From: Planctomycetota bacterium
Lineage (GTDB): Bacteria; Planctomycetota; UBA11346
NCBI GenBank assembly: GCA_028280785.1
Contig: JANQLF010000014.1
Span: forward strand, 1 to 45,347
Reading direction: 5' to 3'
DNA length: 45,347 bases
Both the position numbers and the translations under genes were made by a program. Below, one piece after another: positions 28,019 to 36,653 of this stretch. The notes under the pieces are model-generated. The model searched no databases. It was not told the DNA's origin and saw only the letters and a list, made by a program, of their open reading frames with translations. The number at the start of each line of letters is the position of its first letter. Positions within the stretch are counted from its first letter, which is position 1.

Positions 28019-29290
28019 TTACGGTGATTGTTGTTTGATGCCTTCAGGATCAAATTTTTCAGCCCATCGTTGTGCGCTACTTGGCAAGTCTTGAAGCTTA
28101 TTATCGGCGAGGGACAGATTGGTGATCTTTTTTAATTTAGCGATTTCTTTTGGTAGGGTTTTGAGATCGTTGCTATTGAGCAGCAATTCTTCTAGTCGTG
28201 TGCACTTGCCAATTGACGGTGAAATTTCATTGAGCAGAGGGTGGGATAAATTGCGATCGCCATAGAGATGCAGAATACGCAGGTGACGAAGTTTAGCGAT
28301 GTCTTTGGTGATTTTCGTAACACCACCTTCTTGTAAATACAAAGCTACAATGTGTTGATTCTCTACCATCGAAACAGATTCGACTTTTTTCTTAGTTAAT
28401 CCATTGGCATCTAAGAGGGCACGCACGGCTTGGTACTCTGGATGACTTTCTTTCAAGGGTTCCGTATCGACTTTTTTAGCTTTCTTTTTACTGAGCTGAG
28501 TGCCTCCGCCCTTAAATTTAAGCGCATCGCGTAAAATTAATAGCATACCTTTGGCCATCATCGATTCACCTGCTGGTAAATTGGGATGGACGCCTGCTGG
28601 ATCTTTGCTGTACTCTGGGCAATACACATCACCAGCTCTGCCATCATCACTTAAAATATGACCAAGATCATAAAGTGGTACTTTACCTTTATAACGGGCG
28701 CGAATTTTTTCATTAAATTTTACGGTTTGTGCATTTGATTTTGCCTGCTTTTCAGCCATCAGACCAGCGCACACATAGATAAAGGTGATGTGCGGATAGG
28801 CTTCGCGCATTGCATCCATTTTTTCGGCGTAGGTATCAAACAGATTTTCCATCGCCGTGTGGTAATAAATAATGACTATGTCAGTGTGTTTAGAAAACTC
28901 GTGCGGTGCATCGCGTAACAGGGTTTCGGTTTCTTTAAGGCGTGCTGTATGTGGCCAATAGGTTGCGAGAAAATGTACGTAGCGTGATTTGGTAAAAGCA
29001 TCAGCAGGAATAACTGAAACATCACCACCGGCTTTGAAGACATCGTAGCGCTCGTAGCTATCTAAAAATTCATACATTTTATTTTCTTTGGCCAGATGTC
29101 GAAAGCCATTATTTAAATTCAAGCCGAAGGAGCGACTAGCGAGTAATATTTTTTTACTGCGTAAGAGCTCCATGTCCTTGGCAGTGATGCTGGCAAATTG
29201 TTCTTTAATCGTTTTCGAATCGACATAGGGGGCTTGTGCAGAAACCGGCAAAAACAGCAATACATTTAACACAAACAGAACTATACGCAT
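28019..29290 (-). CDS. Secreted SGNH-like hydrolase domain with leucine-rich repeats
   Basis: The 423-residue protein has a signal peptide (MRIVLFVLNVLLFLPVSAQA). Its first 260 residues read like an SGNH-type esterase fold: HTDIVIIYYHTAME, HITFIYVCAG, and the late catalytic-type block DPAGVHPNLPAGESMMAKGM. A classical GDS nucleophile motif is not obvious, so activity is uncertain. Residues 290-410 form leucine-rich repeats (LRILHLYGDRNLSHP, LEELLLNSNDLKTLPKEI, ITNLSLADNKLQDLPSS) that probably bind protein or glycan. I chose ATG 29290 because GGAG precedes it and it opens the signal peptide; an ATG 24 bases upstream adds a non-signal extension. Confidence 0.65.
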   Translation of the reverse strand: MRIVLFVLNVLLFLPVSAQAPYVDSKTIKEQFASITAKDMELLRSKKILLASRSFGLNLNNGFRHLAKENKMYEFLDSYERYDVFKAGGDVSVIPADAFTKSRYVHFLATYWPHTARLKETETLLRDAPHEFSKHTDIVIIYYHTAMENLFDTYAEKMDAMREAYPHITFIYVCAGLMAEKQAKSNAQTVKFNEKIRARYKGKVPLYDLGHILSDDGRAGDVYCPEYSKDPAGVHPNLPAGESMMAKGMLLILRDALKFKGGGTQLSKKKAKKVDTEPLKESHPEYQAVRALLDANGLTKKKVESVSMVENQHIVALYLQEGGVTKITKDIAKLRHLRILHLYGDRNLSHPLLNEISPSIGKCTRLEELLLNSNDLKTLPKEIAKLKKITNLSLADNKLQDLPSSAQRWAEKFDPEGIKQQSP

Positions 29291-29377
29291 ATTGAGTCTC
29301 CAGAACCCAAACATGCTAACACGGGCAGGCCTTAGGAGCTACGCTATTTTCCAGCTGTTCGGTCAGAAGAAACTGTG

Positions 29378-30850
29378 CTAAACGGTTTGTGTTGCCGTTA
29401 AGAGCGGTTCTTCAAGTGCTTCGAGGGCTTCTGGTCGAATGCATGGCTCAACACTGAAACTGTCGTCGGCTAATTGAACTGCTGCACCATTGATAGGGTG
29501 GAAATACGGCAGGATTGGATCTGGATAAAGGATACACGGAACCTGTGCATCCTGACAGCGAATCACTAATTCGTGTTCGCCGGGCGTGAGTTGACTAGCG
29601 TCTACCACAAAATCGATACTTGGCTCCCCGTAACGTTGGCCGCTGCCATGACAGCTCAGTTCTTGACCATCAATCGTGGCACTGAGTAGTTGTGGATCAC
29701 ATGATTCAGCGAGACGAATTTTAATTATGCCGCGTTTGATCGAGTTATCGTCACAGGCGCCAATATAAAAAACTTTGCGCAATGATTGTCCGGCTTTTAG
29801 TTCAAAGCGACTGCGTACCAGCGATCCTTTTTCAGAAATATTTATCGTCGGCTGCCAACCCTTGGGTGAGAAAAAGCGATGCTGTTTTAATTCGGGATAT
29901 AATGCTGCGGCGGTACTCGGGTCGTAGGGGACCGATAATCCGTAACCATCGACCACATCACTGCGCACACCACGGCCCTTAGCTTCACCAGACATAAAAT
30001 GCCAATAAAATCGACCGGCTAATGAATAAGGACTGCGATAGCGCGCAGTTGCTGTATCGTAAAAATCACGCTGCATAGCGGTAAAACTAGGAATACTTTG
30101 CGGATCACTGGTCATCTCTGCGTAGTTAAATGTATTCGGCGTCACACCGCCATTGGAAATAATATTATCAGCCCAAATCCATCGGCCGTTTACATGAATT
30201 TCAATGGTGGAGTGATTGCTGATAGCGATAAAGCGCGTATCAAAGCCGGCGACCATCGCTAGCGCTTGTAAAATATTTGCCGCACCAGTGCAGTAGCTCG
30301 AATGAAATAAAACATCAACCGGATGGAAACTATCATAAACCGTTGCCGTGCGCATTTTCCAACGCGTGGCATAACGAGCGAGGGCTTCAACTTTTTGCCA
30401 ATCATTTAATTCTGTTGAGGGCCACGCATTAAAACTCGATTGATAAGCTGCGTAGGCTTGTGTTACGTGTTGTTGTAAAAACTTGTATTCACGTTTATGT
30501 GCAGAATCTGCTGCGTCCGGTACATCGCCTTGTTCTATTTTATTACCAGCTAATTCACCACCGCGCCCATCATCACCGCGTTCTTGAGCGGCTAATGAAA
30601 TATATGCACCGGTAGGCACTTCGTCTTCACCAGGATATTCCGCCCCAATTAATGGCGGTGCCTCAATACGGCGGTTTTCCCATACATGGCGATTGAGCAA
30701 AACACCATCGGCGTGTTTAACGGCTGATGCCTCATCGAAATGGTCATGCTCAATAAATATTTCTGCGGCCAGACTCATGTTTTCTTCAGGAGATTTGGCT
30801 GAGCCAGCACCGCGAATGGGAAACCAATTGTCATTAGATGGATTATTCAT
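29378..30850 (-). CDS. Transglutaminase-like (cysteine-protease fold) protein
   Basis: The 490-residue protein has a transglutaminase-like core. Cys187 lies in FHSSYCTGAANILQALAMVAG, His213 in NHSTIEIHVNGRW, and Asp228 follows in WADN, giving the Cys-His-Asp triad in the standard spacing. Members are usually proteases, amidases or cross-linking enzymes. Residues 330-460 look like a beta-sandwich (FELKAGQSLRKVFYIGA, LTPGEHELVIRC). There is no signal peptide, so it is probably cytoplasmic. The ATG follows AGGAA by nine bases. It is flanked by the SGNH-LRR and HtrA genes on the same strand with gaps of about 90 and 210 bases, so co-transcription is uncertain. Confidence 0.7.
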   Translation of the reverse strand: MNNPSNDNWFPIRGAGSAKSPEENMSLAAEIFIEHDHFDEASAVKHADGVLLNRHVWENRRIEAPPLIGAEYPGEDEVPTGAYISLAAQERGDDGRGGELAGNKIEQGDVPDAADSAHKREYKFLQQHVTQAYAAYQSSFNAWPSTELNDWQKVEALARYATRWKMRTATVYDSFHPVDVLFHSSYCTGAANILQALAMVAGFDTRFIAISNHSTIEIHVNGRWIWADNIISNGGVTPNTFNYAEMTSDPQSIPSFTAMQRDFYDTATARYRSPYSLAGRFYWHFMSGEAKGRGVRSDVVDGYGLSVPYDPSTAAALYPELKQHRFFSPKGWQPTINISEKGSLVRSRFELKAGQSLRKVFYIGACDDNSIKRGIIKIRLAESCDPQLLSATIDGQELSCHGSGQRYGEPSIDFVVDASQLTPGEHELVIRCQDAQVPCILYPDPILPYFHPINGAAVQLADDSFSVEPCIRPEALEALEEPLLTATQTV

Positions 30851-31041
30851 GATCTTCGTTCCTGTAACGCCGTATTGTCGCAGGATTGCCTGTCATGCTA
30901 GTTGAAATGCCAAGCTTAAATTAAATACATGTATAGGCGAGTTTACGAGCCTGCCTGCGCCGAGGAGTGGTCTGAGCTATTTGCGAAGAAATTTATGTAA
31001 CGTAGTGGAATAAATTAATGACGACAAAGCATGCGGGGGGC

Positions 31042-31060
31042 TTGGGGGCAATGCCCCCAA
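31042..31060. other. GC-rich perfect hairpin after the HtrA gene
   Basis: TTGGGGGC and GCCCCCAA form a perfect 8-bp stem around a three-base loop. The hairpin begins two bases after the stop of the HtrA-like gene. It can stall or protect the 3' end of that transcript, but on the minus strand it is followed by C-rich sequence rather than a T-run, so it is not a textbook intrinsic terminator. Confidence 0.6.
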
Positions 31061-31062
31061 AA

Positions 31063-32505
31063 CTATTGTTTAGATGCCTTATCCCTATCAGAGTTAATCT
31101 TATAACGCTTCAGAATGTTAGCGCCTTCAGCGTCGACTTTCTTGCGGTCGAGGACGATTTTACGCCCACGTTGGCTGCTAAAGCTGACATAGTCATCGGG
31201 GCTTTGTTCAACGGCTTCGATTAATTCATTGAGGTTGCGAATAGGTTTATTGTTGACCTGTTCAACGACCCAGTTGCGCCAGCCGTGATAACCGACATTC
31301 ACGTCGGCTGGCAAAACGCGTAGTAATAAAACGACTTCATCAATTTCTTCTACGGTTTCATTGTGGCGCAAATATTCAACTAATTGGCTTGGCGCACGCG
31401 CATGCCAAGAACTACCCCAACGCGATAATAAATTAGTGGTGAGATTTACAAAAACCAAACCACCATAAATAAAGAAGCGTGGCTTGGCCTCATAATCGCG
31501 TAGCGGCACTAACTTATTTTCACGTACACTATCTTGTAGTGGTACCGCGATATCCATTTCACGTCCATCGCGTAGAATATGTAATTTAAGTGCATCACCG
31601 ATTTGGCGTTTACTAATTAAATAATGCATGGTGGTGCGTTCGAATCCACGCAGGGCAATGGTGCCATCGTCGGCGACAACTTGACCATCGATCGATAAAA
31701 TGACATCACCTTCTTTAAGGGGGCCATCAGCATTGGTACCTGGAGCAATATGAGTAATTAATTGTCCGCTTTGATTTTCTTTCAGCCCATAACGTTTTTT
31801 CATCGCGGCATTTTCCATGCCTTGGCTGGCAATGCCTAAATTTGGAAAGCCATCGTATTTACCGTCTTTTAAATCGTCGAGGACATGATGGACAACGGTA
31901 ACTGGAACCATGTAGCCAATATTATCCGCATCGCGGCGACCCTGCATGACGATGCCCACTATTTTGCCATCTTGCATAACTGGTCCGCCACTATTGCCGG
32001 GATTGATAGCTGCGTCGATTTGACCGGCGAGCAGATTGATCCCGCTGTGGACGTAGGAGACATTTTCAATGCGCGAAACCACGCCTTTGGTCACGCTCAG
32101 TGAGTTCCCGCCAATCGGGAAGCCATAGACCTTGACCTCAGCCTGCGATTCGGGCAGTTCACCAAACTCGAGTGGCGTGATGCCTTCAAAGAACTTTGGA
32201 TCATCGACAGTCAGGATGGCGAGGTCGGCATCATGGATGGCCTGGACTAGCTTAGCACGCACGCGTCGGGCCTGGCCATTTCGCTTAACTTGAAGGTATG
32301 TCGCATGTTGGACAACGTGACCATTAGTAATAATCCGATTACCACTGATGATGGCACCAGATCCTGTACTTTGCGATGGCGACATCAGCGACCAAGGGCT
32401 GTAGTAATCGGGTCGCGTCGACATAGTATAGATCTTCACTATGGCATCCTCGACTTCGGATGCTTGGACTAGAAAACAACAACAAAAGAGTATAAGAACG
32501 CGCAT
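31063..32505 (-). CDS. HtrA/Deg-family serine protease with PDZ domains
   Basis: The 480-residue protein has a probable signal peptide (MRVLILFCCCFLVQA). Its trypsin-like domain has a complete triad: His63 in NGHVV, Asp94 in HDADLAIL and Ser172 in PGNSGGP. A PDZ domain follows (GQLITHIAPG, KEGDVILSIDGQVV, about 240-330), and a C-terminal part contains a second PDZ-like segment (VVEQVNNKPIRNLNELIEAV). The arrangement resembles the Deg9-like subgroup more than DegP. Such enzymes degrade misfolded envelope proteins. I chose ATG 32505 because AGAAGGG precedes it and the upstream extension is not signal-like. It is divergent from the mannitol-1-phosphate dehydrogenase gene. Confidence 0.9.
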   Translation of the reverse strand: MRVLILFCCCFLVQASEVEDAIVKIYTMSTRPDYYSPWSLMSPSQSTGSGAIISGNRIITNGHVVQHATYLQVKRNGQARRVRAKLVQAIHDADLAILTVDDPKFFEGITPLEFGELPESQAEVKVYGFPIGGNSLSVTKGVVSRIENVSYVHSGINLLAGQIDAAINPGNSGGPVMQDGKIVGIVMQGRRDADNIGYMVPVTVVHHVLDDLKDGKYDGFPNLGIASQGMENAAMKKRYGLKENQSGQLITHIAPGTNADGPLKEGDVILSIDGQVVADDGTIALRGFERTTMHYLISKRQIGDALKLHILRDGREMDIAVPLQDSVRENKLVPLRDYEAKPRFFIYGGLVFVNLTTNLLSRWGSSWHARAPSQLVEYLRHNETVEEIDEVVLLLRVLPADVNVGYHGWRNWVVEQVNNKPIRNLNELIEAVEQSPDDYVSFSSQRGRKIVLDRKKVDAEGANILKRYKINSDRDKASKQ

Positions 32506-32622
32506 GCCAGCCCTTCTAGAATTTGAATTGGTCATCAAGGTAAGTGAGCATATTTCTACAGGCTTCATAACAAGGAGTCTGCACAGATTCGGTAGTAGTC
32601 AGCGTCAGTACCAGGAGGATCT

Positions 32623-33771
32623 ATGCCGCTTGTAGTGCTCTATGGTGCAGGAAATATTGGTCGCGGCTTCGTTGCGCCGTTGTTTACCGCAGTGGGTTGG
32701 GACGTGTGCTTCGTCGACATCAATCAACAACGAGTTGATGCAATCAACAAAGCTAAGTCTTACAAAGTCTTCGAAGTTGATGGCGAAAACCGCAAAGAGC
32801 AAAAGGTCAGCGGCATCCAAGCCGTGAACCCGAATGATAAAGACGCCCTCTTGCAGATGATCGCCCAGGCCGATGCCATGGCCACGGCGGTTGGCTTACA
32901 TGCCCTGCCTAATATTGCCGAGGGGATTGCCGCCGGTTTGGCCTTTCGTTGGCAGGATATGACTAAGCCCTTGGATATTCTTATTTGTGAAAATGGTGCC
33001 GATGCGGCTAAAGACTTACGCCAAAAAATTAAATCAAATTTACCCGAAGGCTTATGGCCCTCATTTGAATTAGACTGTGGTTGTGTGCGTACGGTTATTG
33101 GACGCATGATCCCAGCAAAGAATGATGATGAGACCTTAGATATTGAAGTCGAACCGTATCGCGATTTACCGACGGAACGCGCGGCGTATTGCGCTCCACA
33201 TCCAGCTATTCCACATTTACACATCGTCGATGATTTTGATGCGGTGATGGATCAAAAAATATTTATTCATAACGGCAGTCATGCAGGCTTTGCCTATGCC
33301 GGTTTAAAAGCTGGCTATACGCATTTACCACAGTGCCTTGCTGATGAAGACTTGAAAAAACGTGTCTATGCCGCGACTGAAGAAATGATTGTGGCGATGG
33401 TTAAAGCCCATGGCAGTGAACAGCGTGATATTTGTCGTGCATTGCGTGATGATTTATTTAATCGCTATACCAACACTGCTTTAAACGATCCGCTTGATCG
33501 GATTGCTCGTGATCCGATTCGTAAATTGGCGCGAAATGATCGTTTAGTTGGTGCAGCAGCATTTTGCATGGAACAAGGGGTGAATTGCCCACAAATTTGT
33601 AAATTAATTCGTGATGCCTGTGCCTATGAAATTGCTGACGATGAGCCGGGAGCGGATCGTTGGAAGGCTTGGCAAAAAGAAGGCATCGAAGCAGTTTTAG
33701 CTGGCGTCACTGGCCTTGATCCAAGTCATGCCTTGGTGCGCTTAATTGCCACCAGTGGTGAAGACGCGTGA
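32623..33771 (+). CDS. mtlD: Mannitol-1-phosphate 5-dehydrogenase-like enzyme
   Basis: The 382-residue protein has the same length as E. coli MtlD and similar landmarks: NAD-binding GAGNIGRGFVAPLF at the N-terminus, TAVGLHALPNIAEGIA, and the helical C-terminal domain with LNDPLDRIARDPIRKLARNDRL. The family interconverts mannitol 1-phosphate and fructose 6-phosphate with NAD. AGGAGG lies just before the ATG. No PTS mannitol transporter gene is nearby. Instead the stop is fused to the start of a PfkB-family kinase gene (GTGA overlap), so the substrate phosphate may come from that kinase. Related polyol-phosphate dehydrogenases share this fold, so another hexitol or pentitol phosphate is possible. 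Confidence 0.85.
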   Translation: MPLVVLYGAGNIGRGFVAPLFTAVGWDVCFVDINQQRVDAINKAKSYKVFEVDGENRKEQKVSGIQAVNPNDKDALLQMIAQADAMATAVGLHALPNIAEGIAAGLAFRWQDMTKPLDILICENGADAAKDLRQKIKSNLPEGLWPSFELDCGCVRTVIGRMIPAKNDDETLDIEVEPYRDLPTERAAYCAPHPAIPHLHIVDDFDAVMDQKIFIHNGSHAGFAYAGLKAGYTHLPQCLADEDLKKRVYAATEEMIVAMVKAHGSEQRDICRALRDDLFNRYTNTALNDPLDRIARDPIRKLARNDRLVGAAAFCMEQGVNCPQICKLIRDACAYEIADDEPGADRWKAWQKEGIEAVLAGVTGLDPSHALVRLIATSGEDA

Positions 33772-34877
33772 GCTTAGGCGCTTTAGCCAAGACCTTACGC
33801 GAACAAGCAACAACCCTACAAGAAAAACGAGTCGTTGCTGGCTTCGACGGTTTTGTTGATGAATTAATTGTTCCCATTGATGAGCGTAGCGATGAAAATA
33901 CGTATACGGTCATCGATAGTATGGATCGCTTTGGAAAAATGATCAGCGCAGCCTCTGGGCGCAGCAGTCTCAATGAAATACAAATAGAAAGCATCGATGC
34001 TGGCGGCTGTTCGGTGAATTTATCCGACGCCTTAAATCATGCAGGCGTGCGCGTCGATTTTTTTGGCACCCTTGGCGATCCGATTCATCCGGCATTTAAT
34101 CAATTTGCCAGTGAATGTCGCAGCTGCAGCACCTGGTTAGACGGCCATGGTCTAACCTTGGCCCTCGAATTCAAAGACGGTAAGTACATGCTCGCTTCGA
34201 TGAGCGATCTAGCAAAAGTAACGCCTACGTTAATTGAACATAAAATTAGCGATGGTGTTTTTGCTGGAAAATGTGCAGACGCAGAATTAATTGTCATGAA
34301 TAATTGGACCTTGTATCCACACATGACCGCATGCTGGGATTATTTAAATGAGCAGGTCTATAGTAAGCTAACACATAATCCGTATATTTTTATTGATTTA
34401 GTCAATCCAAGCAGTCGTAGCAAAGATGACATCATGGCCATGATGGATTGCCTCAAACGTTTGAACACACACGGTCGCGTCATTTTGGGACTTAATTTAA
34501 ATGAAGCGGATATTTTGGCCGGTTTTATTGGTGTTGATGAGGCTCATGCAGAGGCTGATAAGGTACTGGAACAAAGCAAGGCCATTTGCGCACACTTAGA
34601 TATCTACGAAGTGGTCACTCACGGCGTTAGTATTAATTGTGTTGCTGGTGTTGATTATCACGCCGACGGTGTTGCCGGTCCGTATTGTGAAAAACCCAAG
34701 AAAAGCACCGGCGCTGGTGACCGTTTTAATGCCGGTTATTGCCTCGGTTTATTATTAGGTGTTGAGCCTGAGCAGCGTCTGCAACTCGGTGTAGCAAGTA
34801 GTGGATATTTTATTCGAAATGCGAAGAGTGCGACGCTGAGTAATATGATTGAATTTATTGAGAGCTGGAACGCATAG
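33768..34877 (+). CDS. PfkB-family carbohydrate kinase
   Basis: The 369-residue protein has PfkB features: VVAGFDGFVDELIVPIDER at residues 22-40, AGGCSVNLSDALNHAG near residue 80, GLNLNEADIL near 241 and the ATP/active-site motif GAGDRFNAG with catalytic Asp318. Members phosphorylate sugars, sugar phosphates or nucleosides. The start is GTG 33768, overlapping the dehydrogenase stop by four bases. Coupled translation with mannitol-1-phosphate dehydrogenase suggests that it phosphorylates a hexitol, fructose or fructose 6-phosphate; the sequence alone does not decide. Its stop TAG is the first three bases of a palindromic repeat element. Confidence 0.85.
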   Translation: MSLGALAKTLREQATTLQEKRVVAGFDGFVDELIVPIDERSDENTYTVIDSMDRFGKMISAASGRSSLNEIQIESIDAGGCSVNLSDALNHAGVRVDFFGTLGDPIHPAFNQFASECRSCSTWLDGHGLTLALEFKDGKYMLASMSDLAKVTPTLIEHKISDGVFAGKCADAELIVMNNWTLYPHMTACWDYLNEQVYSKLTHNPYIFIDLVNPSSRSKDDIMAMMDCLKRLNTHGRVILGLNLNEADILAGFIGVDEAHAEADKVLEQSKAICAHLDIYEVVTHGVSINCVAGVDYHADGVAGPYCEKPKKSTGAGDRFNAGYCLGLLLGVEPEQRLQLGVASSGYFIRNAKSATLSNMIEFIESWNA

Positions 34878-34972
34878 CTAACTAGTATGTGCTTTAGTCT
34901 TGGTCTTAGTATTAGCGCCCGAGACCGTAAACTAAGACAAAGGCCAATACCAAGACTTATACCAGTTCGCTA
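34875..34972. repeat. Palindromic dispersed repeat, family A copy 1
   Basis: This roughly 98-base element starts TAGCTAACTAGTAT and ends with the inverted match ATACCAGTTCGCTA. Between them are GTCTTGGTCTTAG-type words on one side and their inverse (ACTAAGAC, CCAAGAC) on the other. It shares its ends and internal words with the element at 44285-44376. The first three bases are the stop codon of the PfkB kinase gene. It could fold into a long hairpin and act as a 3'-end structure. I know of no named family for it. Confidence 0.75.
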
Positions 34973-34977
34973 AAAAG

Positions 34978-35000
34978 TTGAACCACGGATGAACACAGAT
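34978..35000. repeat. ACCACGGATG-type dispersed repeat, left copy
   Basis: TTGAACCACGGATGAACACA with three further bases is the inverted partner of 35711-35738. Repeats of this ACCACGGATGAACACAGAT type are scattered through many environmental bacterial genomes. Together the pair brackets the orphan gene 35046-35705. Confidence 0.75.
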
Positions 35001-35045
35001 TTGCTTTCATGTGGTAATGTTACAAAATTTCTTATAGTAATGTAA

Positions 35046-35705
35046 ATGACTCAGCAAGAAGCACATGCGATCAAATATAAGAACAAAAACTATGAAATTG
35101 CGGACGCAGAAGAAAGCGTAAAATTTTTAGATTTGGCCGATTATGGAATAGTTCCGCATGTTTTTTCAACAAGTTGTTGGTCTGGGCATCTTGTGAATTA
35201 CGTTGTGAAAGACGAATATTTTCTTGTGAATAGATTGCTCGTGGGTGTTGGAGAAGACCCGGCCAGATTAGATAAGGTAGATTTTTTTGGCTCCTATCCA
35301 ACAAAGGGCACTAGACCTGATACAGTCATATATAGACCAGATAATGCACGGCTGAATATAAGCGGTAGAATGGTAATTGGCAGAACAATAGATAGAAATC
35401 ATCGGAGTGATTTTTTCTATTATCACCCATCACAAGAATATTTAGAAGTTTTCGAACTGCAATTTGATGAAGGCCATCTGATAGAAGCTATTGATAAAAC
35501 ACAAGAGTTGGCTGAATTTAAGAAGACAGTGAAATGGGGTCTGTCTACACAAGATGAAGAATTTTATACTTGGTCAAAATCATACCTTGAAAAATTCGAA
35601 GGAAATTATCGCGGTAGAGGTACTTATGAAGCCTATTGTAATAGAATAGAGAGATTTGAACAGTTGACTACTGATTACGATAAAAACAAGGAAAACGGAA
35701 ATTAA
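35046..35705 (+). CDS. Orphan protein of unknown function between inverted repeats
   Basis: I do not recognise this 219-residue soluble protein. It has no signal peptide or membrane segment. Its features are an aromatic, charged middle (DFFYYHPSQEYLEVFELQFD, about residues 119-138), one HVFSTSCWSGH segment and an acidic-basic helical C-terminus. It is AT-richer by eye than the flanking enzyme genes and has no clear ribosome site. Inverted copies of an ACCACGGATG repeat lie on both sides (34978-35000 and 35711-35738), and the gene fills the space between them. That arrangement suggests an acquired cassette. It ends about 60 bases before the likely start of the PIG-L gene. Confidence 0.65.
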   Translation: MTQQEAHAIKYKNKNYEIADAEESVKFLDLADYGIVPHVFSTSCWSGHLVNYVVKDEYFLVNRLLVGVGEDPARLDKVDFFGSYPTKGTRPDTVIYRPDNARLNISGRMVIGRTIDRNHRSDFFYYHPSQEYLEVFELQFDEGHLIEAIDKTQELAEFKKTVKWGLSTQDEEFYTWSKSYLEKFEGNYRGRGTYEAYCNRIERFEQLTTDYDKNKENGN

Positions 35706-35710
35706 ATTAA

Positions 35711-35738
35711 GGTTCATCCGTGTCCATCTGTGGTTCAA
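35711..35738. repeat. ACCACGGATG-type dispersed repeat, right copy (inverted)
   Basis: The reverse strand reads TTGAACCACAGATGGACACG followed by GATGAACC, an inverted, slightly longer copy of 34978-35000 with two tandem half-units. It ends before the PIG-L gene, and a GTG inside it is the farthest-upstream in-frame start of that gene, which I consider spurious. Confidence 0.75.
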
Positions 35739-35765
35739 AAAATAGAACACTCGCGCCCATTTAAT

Positions 35766-36653
35766 ATGGCGCACCAGCACGAAAATCCTGCAAATACCAA
35801 GCCTAAAAACCAAGAACCAGCCAAGCTTGTCCATTCAAAACTCTCGCTAAACTCGCGCGCCATGACCTATTCCCTCAAACAACGCGCCAGTGATGGATCA
35901 CTGCAGCAACTCGATTCTGTAAAATCATGTTTTGCCAAAGACCGCGATGGTATTTGGTTGGTTGTCGTTCCTCATGACGATGACTTGGTGATTGGCACCG
36001 GTTTGTTGGTGCAGGCTGCGCATGCCGAGGGTATTGAAGTCCACGTTGCGGTGTCGACCGATGGCAGCATGGGTTACTGCGATGTTGAGGACAAAGATAA
36101 GATCAAAGAAATTCGCACCGAAGAACAGTATAAGTCTTGCGAGGACTTAGGCATTCCGCGTGAGCGTGTGCACTGGTTTGGTTTACAAGACGGTGCACTG
36201 CCGATGTGCCAAGGCACCATGCCCCAAGCAGATGGTTCGGTTAAAGGACTGGCGTGGGAATTAACGCGTTTAATGCGCCAATTAAAACCGGTCGTGGTGC
36301 TCGCACCAACGCCAACCGATTATCATCCTGACCACCGCGTCGTTGGTAGTGAAGTGGATATTTCTTGTTTCCATGCTGGCGGTGAAATTTGGTCGCAGCT
36401 AGGCGATCCGATTGAGATTCCCGAGCGTTGGGATTACGCAGTTTATTGTCCATTTGCTGAAGATCCGAACGTGCAATTAACTACCGATGATAATTTCTTT
36501 GAAAAGAAACTCAGCTCAGTCGGGCAGTTCAAATCGCAGCGTCAAATTGCAACGATGGTTGAAAACTGTCGCAATACCGGCCCTGTTGAGTACTACGCGG
36601 CGAAGCCGTTTATACTCTATACCGCATCCGATTATAAATCGCTATTTGAATAG
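35766..36653 (+). CDS. PIG-L/LmbE-family deacetylase (second)
   Basis: The protein contains GIWLVVVPHDDDLVIGTG, where PHDDD replaces the usual AHPDD zinc motif; STDGSMGYC; and TPTDYHPDHRVVG, supplying the further metal-ligand His. This is a PIG-L-type deacetylase for an N-acetylated sugar or sugar conjugate. The start is uncertain: GTG 35730 lies inside a repeat, ATG 35766 gives 295 residues and ATG 35862 gives 263; none has a clear ribosome site, and the domain needs only the shortest. It is longer and clearly different from the PIG-L protein at 10723-11436. Its stop codon abuts a long hairpin element. Confidence 0.82.
   Translation: MAHQHENPANTKPKNQEPAKLVHSKLSLNSRAMTYSLKQRASDGSLQQLDSVKSCFAKDRDGIWLVVVPHDDDLVIGTGLLVQAAHAEGIEVHVAVSTDGSMGYCDVEDKDKIKEIRTEEQYKSCEDLGIPRERVHWFGLQDGALPMCQGTMPQADGSVKGLAWELTRLMRQLKPVVVLAPTPTDYHPDHRVVGSEVDISCFHAGGEIWSQLGDPIEIPERWDYAVYCPFAEDPNVQLTTDDNFFEKKLSSVGQFKSQRQIATMVENCRNTGPVEYYAAKPFILYTASDYKSLFE

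Noticed and set aside
32760-33224. 154-residue reverse open frame inside mtlD
   Set aside because: It is the complement of a well-matched enzyme gene and has low-complexity, non-domain sequence.
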